Part shown: piece after piece, positions 7,589 to 15,537 of the stretch | Layout of the letters: every line of letters starts with the position of its first letter | How positions within the stretch are numbered: the stretch's first letter is position 1 | Assembly: GCA_009782175.1 (NCBI GenBank) | Contig: WRKR01000036.1 | Coordinates: 1-32,736 of the forward strand | DNA from: Cystobacterineae bacterium | GTDB taxonomy: Bacteria; Myxococcota; Myxococcia; Myxococcales; Myxococcaceae | Direction: 5' to 3' | Length of the DNA: 32,736 nt | Made by a program: the position numbers and the translations under genes | Notes under the pieces: model-generated | Seen by the model: the letters and a program-made list of their open reading frames with translations, nothing else | Databases searched by the model: none | Told to the model about the DNA's origin: nothing

Positions 7589-8326
7589 ATGAAGAGGTTT
7601 TTTGGCCTGTGTTTTTTGTTGGCTTTGGCGCCACTGCCCACCTTGGCACAAGAGAAGGCACGGGAGAAGGCAGCAGGCAAGGCACCAGAAAAGGCACCAG
7701 AAAAGGCACCCGGCAAGGCGCAAGAGAAAAAGGAAACGCTCACGCAACTGGTGGATAGGGTGCAGGCGTTTTATGAGAAGACTCAGGATTTTTCTGCCCA
7801 ATTTGAGCAGCGCTACCACTATAAAATGTTTGACAGGACTCAAGTTTCCCAAGGGCGCGTCATCTTCAAAAAACCTGCACTCATGCGCTGGGACTATGAG
7901 AAACCAACGCAACGCAGTTTTCTCATTTCCGACAACCAAGTGCTTGCCTTGGATATTGCCGCGTTGACATTGACGAAGACGAGCATTGACACAGACAAAC
8001 TCTCCGCAGCCGTCACCTTTTTGTGGGGAAAAGGGAAACTCAAGGAGGAATTCCACATTGCCTATGCACAGTGCAAAGGCTGCGAAGAAGTCCGCCTGGA
8101 GCTGACGCCAAAAAAGGAAGAGCCGCGTTTCCAAAAACTCTTTCTCGATGTGGATGCCAAAACAGCTCAGGTGAAGCAAAGCACTGTTGTAGACCCGGAC
8201 GGCAGTGAAAACCGCATCCGCTTTCTCAACTGGAAAGAAAACCAAAATTTAAAACAAGAAGCCTTCAAGCTGTCCGTCCCCGAGGGAATACAATTTTTGG
8301 ACATGACAAAAATGCCGGGGACATGA
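7589..8326 (+). CDS. lolA: Outer-membrane lipoprotein carrier protein LolA
   Basis: A 245-aa periplasmic chaperone that carries lipoproteins from LolCDE to the outer membrane. It has a signal peptide (MKRFFGLCFLLALAPLPTLA). A low-complexity Lys/Ala/Pro/Glu linker follows (residues about 22-50), built from 12-bp repeats, and then a LolA domain: LVDRVQAFYEKTQDFSAQFEQ, then GRVIFKKPALMRWDYEKP, then LDIAALTLT. The linker is unusual for LolA and may act as a spacer or be slippage-derived. The ATG at 7589 has GGAGG five bases upstream. No LolB is in the window. Confidence 0.92.
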   Translation: MKRFFGLCFLLALAPLPTLAQEKAREKAAGKAPEKAPEKAPGKAQEKKETLTQLVDRVQAFYEKTQDFSAQFEQRYHYKMFDRTQVSQGRVIFKKPALMRWDYEKPTQRSFLISDNQVLALDIAALTLTKTSIDTDKLSAAVTFLWGKGKLKEEFHIAYAQCKGCEEVRLELTPKKEEPRFQKLFLDVDAKTAQVKQSTVVDPDGSENRIRFLNWKENQNLKQEAFKLSVPEGIQFLDMTKMPGT

Positions 8327-8393
8327 AGCTTGGGCTCTCCCAGGCCTTAAACCTCATTTGTGTTTTAGTGCTGAGAAGTTTTTGGAAAAAGCC

Positions 8394-9311
8394 ATGAAGC
8401 ATTTGCTTGCCCTTGCTTGCCTATGTTGGGCTTGCAGCCACCTCTCCCCCCAAGAGGCCAAAAGAGAAAGCTTGCTTTCCACAGAGCTGGAGTTGTGGAC
8501 AGATGGAGAAATGTTGTTTGCATGGGGCTTGGCAGAAGGGCGCAAAGCACGGGTTTTGTTTTCTTCCACAGCGTTGGGAAACACGTTGACGGAAAACTGC
8601 CTCCAACATTCCGCGCAACACATGGGAAGTGTTTTAACGGCTGACGGCAAAGAGCACGAGGTGGTCAGGTTGACCCGTTGGAGCCTGGCAGGCAAAACAT
8701 GGGGTGACATAGAGGTGGCTTTGCTAAAACCGAAAAAAGCTCTGGCCCCTTTGCCTTCAAAAACATGGAGACTGCATGATGGTTTGGTTTTGGAAGAGGA
8801 CGAGCCTCCCTGCATTTTGGTGCTGAGCGTGCAACAAATGCCTGAGGTGCACATGGAGTTTGAAAGAGGACGTTTGCGTTTTGGGCCTGTGGATTTTGTT
8901 GCACAAGGAAAGCGCATCCCTTTTGCGGAGCACCCCCATTGGGGAATTCCTTTCATACAAACCATGGTTTTGCTCCATGAAAAAAAAATTCCCCTGCGCC
9001 TGGTTTTGGAAACCAGCCAATGGCCAAGCCATGTGCGAAAAACGGCTGCCCCAAGGCAGGACATGCCTCAAAAACAACTTGCATGGGAGAAACTGTGGCT
9101 CTCTCCAGAGACGGCTTTGCCACCCGGAAACTTTGAGATTAAAAACTCAACCCCACATTGGCCTTGGGCAGAAGGAAGCCTCGGCATGAAAGCCTTTGAG
9201 TGCTGCAAACTCCTCTGGTCCCCCAGACAAGGAACAGCAACGCTGCAATGGCTTCCAGAAAAACCCCTGGAGGCAACACCCAACGACACAACGTCCGACC
9301 GCAACCTCTAG
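8394..9311 (+). CDS. Predicted lipoprotein with two degenerate retropepsin-like units
   Basis: 305 aa. The N-terminus MKHLLALACLCWACS looks like a lipoprotein signal, though no lipobox is perfect. The rest looks like two tandem retropepsin-type units. Unit 1 has ARVLFSSTALGNTLTENC where V-L-x-D-T-G-A-S is expected, and later LVLSVQQMPEVHMEFERGRL, matching the G-(I/L)-L-G-x-D-F...RGRL element. Unit 2 has LRLVLETSQWPSHV and later GSLGMKAFECCKLLWSPRQG. The catalytic Asp is absent from both (S-S-T and E-T-S), so proteolysis is not expected. The fold is my inference from motif spacing; the start is chosen for the signal peptide, with a weak GGA upstream. It follows lolA by 67 bp. Confidence 0.6.
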   Translation: MKHLLALACLCWACSHLSPQEAKRESLLSTELELWTDGEMLFAWGLAEGRKARVLFSSTALGNTLTENCLQHSAQHMGSVLTADGKEHEVVRLTRWSLAGKTWGDIEVALLKPKKALAPLPSKTWRLHDGLVLEEDEPPCILVLSVQQMPEVHMEFERGRLRFGPVDFVAQGKRIPFAEHPHWGIPFIQTMVLLHEKKIPLRLVLETSQWPSHVRKTAAPRQDMPQKQLAWEKLWLSPETALPPGNFEIKNSTPHWPWAEGSLGMKAFECCKLLWSPRQGTATLQWLPEKPLEATPNDTTSDRNL

Positions 9312-9341
9312 CCTGGTTTTACTTAGAACTGATTTGATTCT

Positions 9342-9469
9342 CCAGACCGGTTTCAATTTGACATGAGGTCGAGGCGGACGAGGCTTTTGTGAGGGGAGTG
9401 CACTTAAGTGCATGACCCGAACAAAAACGAGTCCAACGAAGAGATCATGTCAAAGTGGAAGCGGTCTAG
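9342..9469. repeat. 128-bp imperfect palindrome between convergent genes
   Basis: The two 64-bp arms meet at 9405/9406. The centre is a perfect 14-bp palindrome, TGCACTTAAGTGCA (9399-9412). The outer parts also match: AGACCG near both ends and TTTGACATGA (9357-9366) facing TCATGTCAAA (9445-9454). The middle of the arms is only partly complementary. The right end includes the lysR stop codon. It can form a long hairpin on either strand, so it may terminate both genes. A small palindromic mobile repeat is the alternative. Confidence 0.75.
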
Positions 9470-10380
9470 CCACTCAGTGGGGGGCGACTGTTTTCTTGTG
9501 TGGCAACAGCTTGAAAGGTGTCGAGCACAGCCTGCGTAGAGCGCGCCAAAAACTTGCCCTTGCGCAGCAGAATGCCAATGGTTCTGGTGAATGTTCCTTC
9601 GACGAAATGCTTTGCCATCAGCGTTTTGAGTGCAAGCTCATGACGCACGGAAGCAATGGGGACAATGGCAATGCCCAACCCCAGCTCTACGCCGCGTTTA
9701 ATGGCTTCAATGTTGTCCATTTCCATGGTGGGCATGAGGCTGAGTTGGTAGTCCCTCAAAATTTTGTCAACGCCCTTCCGCGTAGGCGTTTCCCTCTCAA
9801 AAGCCAAAAAAGGCAAGCCTACAAGTTGAGACAAGTGGACTTTGGCCAAGGAGGCCAAGGGGTGCTGAGGAGGGCAAATCAGCACCAAGTCGTCTTTTCG
9901 GAATTCAACAATGTCAATGCCTGCACGGGACTGGGGATAGGCAACAAGGCCCAAGTCGGCTGCGCCCGAGAGAATATCGTCATAAACCTGGTCGTTGCGC
10001 TGATAGTTGAGACGCAAGTTGACTTTGGGGTGGGTCTGCAAAAGGTGGCGCTGAATGTTTTGAAGCTCATGCAAGCCCACCGAATAAATGCTGGAGACAA
10101 TGGTTGTCCCCGAAGCCTCAGAAGCCTGCTCTTGAATTTCCTGCTCCACCTCACTGAAGCGGATGAGAATTTCTTTGCAGCCGCGAAACAGCCGCTCCCC
10201 TGCAGGCGTTGGTGTGACTTGTCGCGCACTTCGCGACAACAAGCGCTGCTCATAGCGGGTTTCTAAAGCTCGAATCTGCTGGCTGACTGCAGACTGGGTA
10301 ACATGGTTTAACTGCGCCGCTCTCGAGAAAGAGCCTGTTTCTACAACATCACAAAACATTTTCAGTGACTCTAGTTGCAT
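9466..10380 (-). CDS. LysR-family transcriptional regulator
   Basis: A 304-aa regulator. The N-terminal winged helix spans about 1-60 (MQLESLKMFCDVVETGSFSR, then AAQLNHVTQSAVSQQIRALE). An effector-binding domain of the periplasmic-binding type follows from about 90 to 290. The effector-domain segments FRKDDLVLICPPQHPLA and GLGIAIVPI are typical. The inducer is unknown; the overall look is nearest CysB/CysL-like members. The ATG has GGAGGCG upstream on the minus strand. Its upstream gap is 175 bp with a promoter-like pair, and the targets may lie elsewhere because no divergent partner is adjacent. Confidence 0.93.
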   Translation of the reverse strand: MQLESLKMFCDVVETGSFSRAAQLNHVTQSAVSQQIRALETRYEQRLLSRSARQVTPTPAGERLFRGCKEILIRFSEVEQEIQEQASEASGTTIVSSIYSVGLHELQNIQRHLLQTHPKVNLRLNYQRNDQVYDDILSGAADLGLVAYPQSRAGIDIVEFRKDDLVLICPPQHPLASLAKVHLSQLVGLPFLAFERETPTRKGVDKILRDYQLSLMPTMEMDNIEAIKRGVELGLGIAIVPIASVRHELALKTLMAKHFVEGTFTRTIGILLRKGKFLARSTQAVLDTFQAVATQENSRPPLSG

Positions 10381-10415
10381 GCTTCCGCCTCCGGTGAGTC
10401 AATGTGCTGCCTTTC

Positions 10416-10443
10416 AATATGTTATTAGATTTTTTTCTTTCAA
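10416..10443 (-). promoter_or_regulatory. Putative lysR promoter
   Basis: On the minus strand TTGAAA (10438-10443) is followed after 16 bp by CATATT (10416-10421), in the AT-rich gap before lysR. This matches sigma-70 consensus reasonably well. The neighbouring T/A-rich sequence could also hold a LysR box. Confidence 0.4.
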
Positions 10444-10555
10444 GAGCCCAAATAGCACAAAACATAATTTTGTTCAGCTTTTGAGCAGTTTTATTGCCAC
10501 GGTGAAAAAAATGGCTGAAACAACAAGCAAGCTAAGCGGTTTAGCAACCCCAAAA

Positions 10556-13500
10556 TTAGTATTGTTGGCGCAAAAAGTTTATTTCCTCTTCAAGCATTTT
10601 TTTGCTGGGGGCCAAAGGCTCCAATTGGAGGTAGCTTTTGAAAGCCCCAATGGCCTCTTGTTTGCGCCCCAACTCCTTGAAGGCCCAACCAAGGTTGAGC
10701 AAAACAGAGGGGTTGTCATGAAATTGCTCTAAGGACTTTTGATACCACCGGATGGCCTGGGCATAATGGCCAGCCTCAAAAGAGGCATTGCCTAACTTCA
10801 CCAGGGTTTGGAGCTTGTCAGGGCTTTGTTGCAAGAGGCGCTGAAGCATGGCAATGGCTTGCTTCCACTGTGTTAACTCGAGGAGACAGTCTGCGGCTCC
10901 ACGCAGTGCCTCTGTGTTGTTGGGCTCCATGGCCAAGGCCTTTTCAAACAGGGGCAGGGCGCTTCTAAAGCGATAACGCTCCTGGTAATAGCGCCCCAAC
11001 AACAAGTGGGCTTCAATGTTGTGAGGGTGTTGAGCCACAAGCTGTTTGAGGAGTGTAGCCGCCGCCTGGGAGTGTCGCATGGACATGAGTGCGCGGCTTT
11101 GCGCAAGGGCATAAAGGGGGTTTTTCTTGTCGGCCTCAGCAGCCTTTTGGAAGTGGTTTTGGGCTTTTTTAAAATCCCCCTGCATTTCAAAAAACAAGCC
11201 ACTCAAATGGTTGACGGTAGCCAGGGAGGGGTTGAGGTGTCGGGCACGCTCCAGCGCTTCACCGGCAGCGCTTAGGTTTTTGTCCTCCAGGGCCATTTGG
11301 GCTTTGCTCAGCCAAAACTCCAAGCGGTAGCCGTTTTTCCTCAAAGCCCACTCCAGCTTTTTAAGCGCCTCCTCTTTGTTCCCCTCATTCCACAAAAGGT
11401 GGGACCAAAGCCATGCACCTTCAGGGCTGCGAGGGTTGAAGGCCTGTATTTTTTCTACATGGCTTTGAAGGCTTGCTAAGTCCCCCTCTGCCAGAGCAAT
11501 GCTCCCCAAACCCGTCAAGGCCGGAAGGTCGTTGGGTTGCACAAGCAATGCTTGTGCATAGGCCTCTTTGGCTTTGGGGAGGTTGTTGGTTTCCTGAAAC
11601 AAAGCACCCAGGGCACCCCAAAGTGCAGCCGCCTCCAAAGGCTCCAAGGCTTGCTGCGGCGCCTTGGCCGCAGCCGAAAGCTTGGCCAGCCTTTTTTCTA
11701 AAAAACTTTGTGCCGCCAAAAACTGCCCCAGCCTTTGGTGGAGGGCAGCCCACTGCAACATGGCCTCTACATGGTGAGGCTCCACCACGAGGGCTTTTTC
11801 CGTAAGGGCCAACGCAGCCTCCCATTGTCCAAGCCACTGGAAAACCTCCGCGCAAAACAACCACAAGCCGACATTTTCCGGCTCTTTTTCCAGCAACCCT
11901 CGGGCAAAGCTTTCAGCCTCCGCTGCCTTGCTGCCCAGCAAAAGCGTTTGTATATATTGTTTGGCCAACTTCAAATTTTCAGGTTTTTTTTTCACCTCCT
12001 CTGCCAAGAGGGCGGCGGCCCTTGGGGGGTTTCCCGTGGCGACAAAGAGTTGGGCCATATATTCCGCAAAAAGGCCGCTGCCCCCTTTGAGTTTTTCTAA
12101 AGTTAAAGCGGCCTCCGGATATAAGCCCAACTCCAACTGGGCATGGGCAAGCAACTCCCATGCGCGCATGGCCATGCTTTCATGCAAGGGGGCACTCTCC
12201 CAAACACTCAGCTGCTTCAGCGCCTTTTCAGGCCTGTTGGCCTCAAGCCATGCCTTGGCAATATCCAAATCCATTTCAGCCTGCCAAGGGGGGTGAGGGT
12301 GGACACGCGCCTTCATATAATACTCCGCAGCCAAAGCGGGCTTTTCCATGGCAAGCGCAATGTCCCCAAGGGTTTTTTGACGCCTAAACTCTGGCATTTG
12401 TGGCGAGTGCTGAAGCAACTCAACGGCCTTCTCAAACGCGCCCTGCTTTAAATAAGCCATGGACAACAGCCAAACGCTTTCCATGTCTGCTTCAGGCAAG
12501 GCGGCCAAGGCCTCAATGGCCTGCGCTATTTCCTCCGGCGTTGGCGAGAGCAAAGCAAGAGCGGCTTTGGTTTTTGGAAACTCCGCGGAGTGGGTTGCCT
12601 CTTTGAGCAAACGCTCCATGAGGGCCAGCGCTTTGTCAAGCCCCTCGGGCTTCTCTCCAAGCAAGGCCAGGCTAAAGAGGCTTCGGCACCAAAGCAACAT
12701 TTGCTCCACACTGCCTCGGGAAAGTACCTCAAAATGGGCAGCCACCTCAGAGAGCGCCTGGCGGGAGCCTTCTTCAAGCTTGGCCTGCATTTCTCCAGGG
12801 CTTTGCAGGGGTGGCAAAACGGGAGCGACCATGGGCTGCGGTGCCCTCAACAGCAAACGGGGGTGCACAAAATACAGGGCAACACCCAAACCCAGAAGGC
12901 CCACCCCCAGCACAATGCCCAGGGTTTTCAGGCGCGAGGTTTTGGTTTTGGGTTTGGGTTTGGCTTTTTCCACGGAAACAGGGGAAGGTTTAAGCACCAA
13001 AGGAGAAGCCAAAGCAGCTGCTTTAGCAACAGGGGCAGGCACAGGAGCTTTGGGGGTTACACGCATCCGCTCCGTAGGCCTTGCGGCAGAAGCCGAGGGT
13101 TCCTGCACAGCATGGAGGGTGTCCACCCCAGGTGAGGAAGGGGAGGCCGCTTCCATGGCAGAGGCCTTCTGCGCAAGAGAGTAGGTGGCACATGCCTCAA
13201 AAGGGCAGGCCTCGGAATAAGTCTCTCCCAGGCCAGGGAGGGTATGCTTGCTGCTTTGCGCAGAAGGAGCAAGGCCCTGGGCACCCATGGAGGCCGTTTG
13301 TGGAGCCGGTTTTTTGAAAAAACTCAGCTGCACCGTTGGGGCGTCCAAAGGCAACTCTTCAACACTTTCCACATGCTTTGCGGAAAAACCTTCGGGGAGA
13401 GTCTGCACCTCTCCACCTTCCAAGGTTGAAGGGGCTTGCACAGCGGAGACACCACTTTCCACAAAAGAGGACAAAGAGGTGGGTGTGGAATAGACAGGGC

Positions 13501-13735
13501 GCTCCCCCACAGAGGCCACAGAGGCCACAGAGGCCTCAGAGGCCTCAGAGGCCTGGACAGAAGAGGCACCGCTTTCCTCCGCAGGGGCCAGCGGAAGCGT
13601 AGGCGAGGAAGCCGACAAAGGGGGAGCTGAAAAAACTTGCCCACATTGTGGGCAGAGAATGTGAGCGCCTTGAGGAGAAATTTTGTCCTGGGCCACGCCA
13701 AGCTTGGCAAAACAAGAGGGGCAAATAAGCTGCAT
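10556..13735 (-). CDS. Zinc-ribbon, single-TM, TPR-repeat protein
   Basis: About 1059 aa. It starts with an MJ0042-type zinc ribbon (C5-x2-C8 and C28-x2-C31). A low-complexity Ala/Pro/Ser linker to about residue 265 includes a 9-bp repeat tract at 13510-13553. One membrane helix lies near 270-290 (GIVLGVGLLGLGVALYFVH). About 740 residues of tandem TPR-like helices follow and would lie in the periplasm. An in-frame GTG at 13768 adds 11 residues; I prefer the ATG at 13735 because zinc ribbons of this kind start at the protein terminus, although its ribosome site is weak. It is transcribed divergently from the kinase operon. The role is unknown; a scaffold for envelope or signalling assemblies is likely. 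Confidence 0.85.
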   Translation of the reverse strand: MQLICPSCFAKLGVAQDKISPQGAHILCPQCGQVFSAPPLSASSPTLPLAPAEESGASSVQASEASEASVASVASVGERPVYSTPTSLSSFVESGVSAVQAPSTLEGGEVQTLPEGFSAKHVESVEELPLDAPTVQLSFFKKPAPQTASMGAQGLAPSAQSSKHTLPGLGETYSEACPFEACATYSLAQKASAMEAASPSSPGVDTLHAVQEPSASAARPTERMRVTPKAPVPAPVAKAAALASPLVLKPSPVSVEKAKPKPKTKTSRLKTLGIVLGVGLLGLGVALYFVHPRLLLRAPQPMVAPVLPPLQSPGEMQAKLEEGSRQALSEVAAHFEVLSRGSVEQMLLWCRSLFSLALLGEKPEGLDKALALMERLLKEATHSAEFPKTKAALALLSPTPEEIAQAIEALAALPEADMESVWLLSMAYLKQGAFEKAVELLQHSPQMPEFRRQKTLGDIALAMEKPALAAEYYMKARVHPHPPWQAEMDLDIAKAWLEANRPEKALKQLSVWESAPLHESMAMRAWELLAHAQLELGLYPEAALTLEKLKGGSGLFAEYMAQLFVATGNPPRAAALLAEEVKKKPENLKLAKQYIQTLLLGSKAAEAESFARGLLEKEPENVGLWLFCAEVFQWLGQWEAALALTEKALVVEPHHVEAMLQWAALHQRLGQFLAAQSFLEKRLAKLSAAAKAPQQALEPLEAAALWGALGALFQETNNLPKAKEAYAQALLVQPNDLPALTGLGSIALAEGDLASLQSHVEKIQAFNPRSPEGAWLWSHLLWNEGNKEEALKKLEWALRKNGYRLEFWLSKAQMALEDKNLSAAGEALERARHLNPSLATVNHLSGLFFEMQGDFKKAQNHFQKAAEADKKNPLYALAQSRALMSMRHSQAAATLLKQLVAQHPHNIEAHLLLGRYYQERYRFRSALPLFEKALAMEPNNTEALRGAADCLLELTQWKQAIAMLQRLLQQSPDKLQTLVKLGNASFEAGHYAQAIRWYQKSLEQFHDNPSVLLNLGWAFKELGRKQEAIGAFKSYLQLEPLAPSKKMLEEEINFLRQQY

Positions 13736-13868
13736 ACTATATTTATGGCTAGCGTCCTCCAGGGACACTCACCAGCCAACTTGCAAAAAAACCCGGAAAG
13801 AAAGGTGCAAAAGCCCTGCAACCCCCCACAAGCCATTAAAAAAAACACGCCTATAAACTCCCTTTGCT

Positions 13869-13883
13869 ATGACGGGTTGTCAT
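13869..13883. promoter_or_regulatory. Operator-like dyad in the divergent TPR/kinase intergenic region
   Basis: A perfect inverted repeat ATGAC-GGGTT-GTCAT lies in the 202-bp gap between two divergent genes, next to promoter-like sequence (TTGCTA at 13864-13869, TACATT at 13886-13891). It could bind a dimeric regulator. A 5-bp half-site could occur by chance. Confidence 0.3.
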
Positions 13884-13937
13884 GCTACATTGTATACGCA
13901 GAGGGCCTGTTCTCCTCGGGGTTTATATGGTGCGCCA

Positions 13938-15530
13938 ATGGCACTTGCTTCAGTTGGCACTCTTGAAAATTACCGGCTTGTCCAACTGCTTGCGCAGGGG
14001 GGAATGGGAGAGGTTTATCTCGCATGCCGAGAGGGCCCTGAAGGTTTTCTCAAGGAAGTGGTTATTAAGTGCATGCTCAAACACCTGGCGGAAGACCAGG
14101 GTTTTGTAGAGTTGTTTTTAAATGAGGCCAGGCTGGCCGTTTTGCTGCAACACCCCAACATTGTCCAAACCCTGGAGCTGAACCGGGCCGGGGACAGCTG
14201 GTTTATTGTTATGGAGCATGTGCGCGGACGCTCCTTAAAGTCTTGCATTCGCCGCGCCAAAAAAAATTGCAGGCAAATTCCAAAAAACATTGCGGTGTGG
14301 CTTATTGCAGAGGCCTTGCAAGGCCTGCATTTTGCCCACAACCTCGCGGATGGCGCAGGGCGCCCCTTGGGCATTTTGCACCGCGATGTTTCTCCGGACA
14401 ACTTGCTGCTCAGCTGGGATGGTGCCGTCAAGCTGGTGGACTTTGGCATTTCCAAAGCCAGGTTTAGAGTTGTCAACTTGCCCACAGGTGGGCCGAAGGG
14501 GAAATTCCCCTATATGGCACCTGAATATTTTGTGGGCGACAACGCCTTGGATGTGCGCTCTGACGTCTATTCCATGGGCGTAACCCTGCATGAGTTGCTG
14601 ACTTTGGAGCTGCCCAACTGCGTCCCCAGAGACAGAAAAAACGTCTCCCAACCGAGAATACACTATCAACCGCGAGCGGAACTCCCTGAGGAGCTCAACA
14701 CCATCCTCTCTAAAGCCCTAAACCCCAACCCCGCCGAGCGCTGGGGCTCCGCCGCGGAAATGGCAGAGGCCCTCATTAAAAGCCTCGTCGCCAAAGGACA
14801 AAGCGTGCACGCCTCCACTGTGAGCGCATGGATGAGGGATTTTTGGGATTTGGGGCCGGATGAAACATTTTCCGAGTTTTCAGAGTGGGAAGCACCTGCC
14901 GAGCTTTCTTCCCTTCAGTCCGAAAGCGGAGGCATTGTCGGCACAGAGGTGCTGTCAGCTCCCGAAACCATTGCAAAAAAAGCCCTGGCATTGCAGCCCA
15001 TTCCCCGCAGGCGTACCCCTAAGCAAAACCTCCTGCAAGGCCTGGCCACGGCCGCCTGCTTTATAAGCATAGCCCTCCTCTATTGGGCTCTTATTTCCCC
15101 TAACAAGGAGGCTCCTTCCCCTGCACTCTCTCTCTCCTTGGTGCCTCAACCCCCCGCCGCCATGGCCTCTCTCCCTTCCGTGTCCGTGGACTTTGAGCAC
15201 CCTCAACACCCTGCCCCGGAGAGCATTGCAGAAAAACCCATTGCCGAAAAACACCCTGAAAAAAAACCGCCTGAAACCAAAACACCTGAGCCCAAAAACA
15301 TGGGCCTCGTGCATATAAAAGCCCCTCCCAATACCATTGTACGCCACAAAGGCAAACGCCTGGGGAAAACACCCATGAGGAGGCCCCTGCAACTGCCCGC
15401 AGGCAAAGTGCGGCTACACATGCAAAACAAAGCCCTGGGCATTTCCAACACCTACCACCTGCGCATAGAGCCAGGAAAAGAGGTGGTGCTGCAGGTGAAA
15501 ACACCCAAGGCCCATATACGCCAACCCTGA
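13938..15530 (+). CDS. Hanks-type Ser/Thr protein kinase with TM segment and PEGA domain
   Basis: 530 aa. The kinase domain spans about residues 12-295: Gly loop AQGGMGEVYLA, Lys44 in VVIK, catalytic loop HRDVSPDN (148-155), DFG (168-170) and activation-segment end YMAPEYF. All key catalytic residues are present, so it should be active. A Pro/Ser-rich linker, one membrane helix (near 15040-15100) and a C-terminal PEGA domain follow, the last containing GLVHIKAPPNTIVRHKGKRLG. Topology should be cytoplasmic kinase and periplasmic PEGA. The start at 13938 is by domain position; an ATG at 13869 is possible. The stop lies 7 bp before the regulator gene, so it is the first gene of a four-gene operon. 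Confidence 0.92.
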   Translation: MALASVGTLENYRLVQLLAQGGMGEVYLACREGPEGFLKEVVIKCMLKHLAEDQGFVELFLNEARLAVLLQHPNIVQTLELNRAGDSWFIVMEHVRGRSLKSCIRRAKKNCRQIPKNIAVWLIAEALQGLHFAHNLADGAGRPLGILHRDVSPDNLLLSWDGAVKLVDFGISKARFRVVNLPTGGPKGKFPYMAPEYFVGDNALDVRSDVYSMGVTLHELLTLELPNCVPRDRKNVSQPRIHYQPRAELPEELNTILSKALNPNPAERWGSAAEMAEALIKSLVAKGQSVHASTVSAWMRDFWDLGPDETFSEFSEWEAPAELSSLQSESGGIVGTEVLSAPETIAKKALALQPIPRRRTPKQNLLQGLATAACFISIALLYWALISPNKEAPSPALSLSLVPQPPAAMASLPSVSVDFEHPQHPAPESIAEKPIAEKHPEKKPPETKTPEPKNMGLVHIKAPPNTIVRHKGKRLGKTPMRRPLQLPAGKVRLHMQNKALGISNTYHLRIEPGKEVVLQVKTPKAHIRQP

Positions 15531-15537
15531 GGAAACT

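Noticed and set aside
9412-10266. 284-aa plus-strand frame
   Set aside because: Antisense shadow of lysR beginning in the palindrome.
12459-13184. 241-aa plus-strand frame
   Set aside because: Lies entirely antisense to the zinc-ribbon TPR gene, with no supporting motifs.
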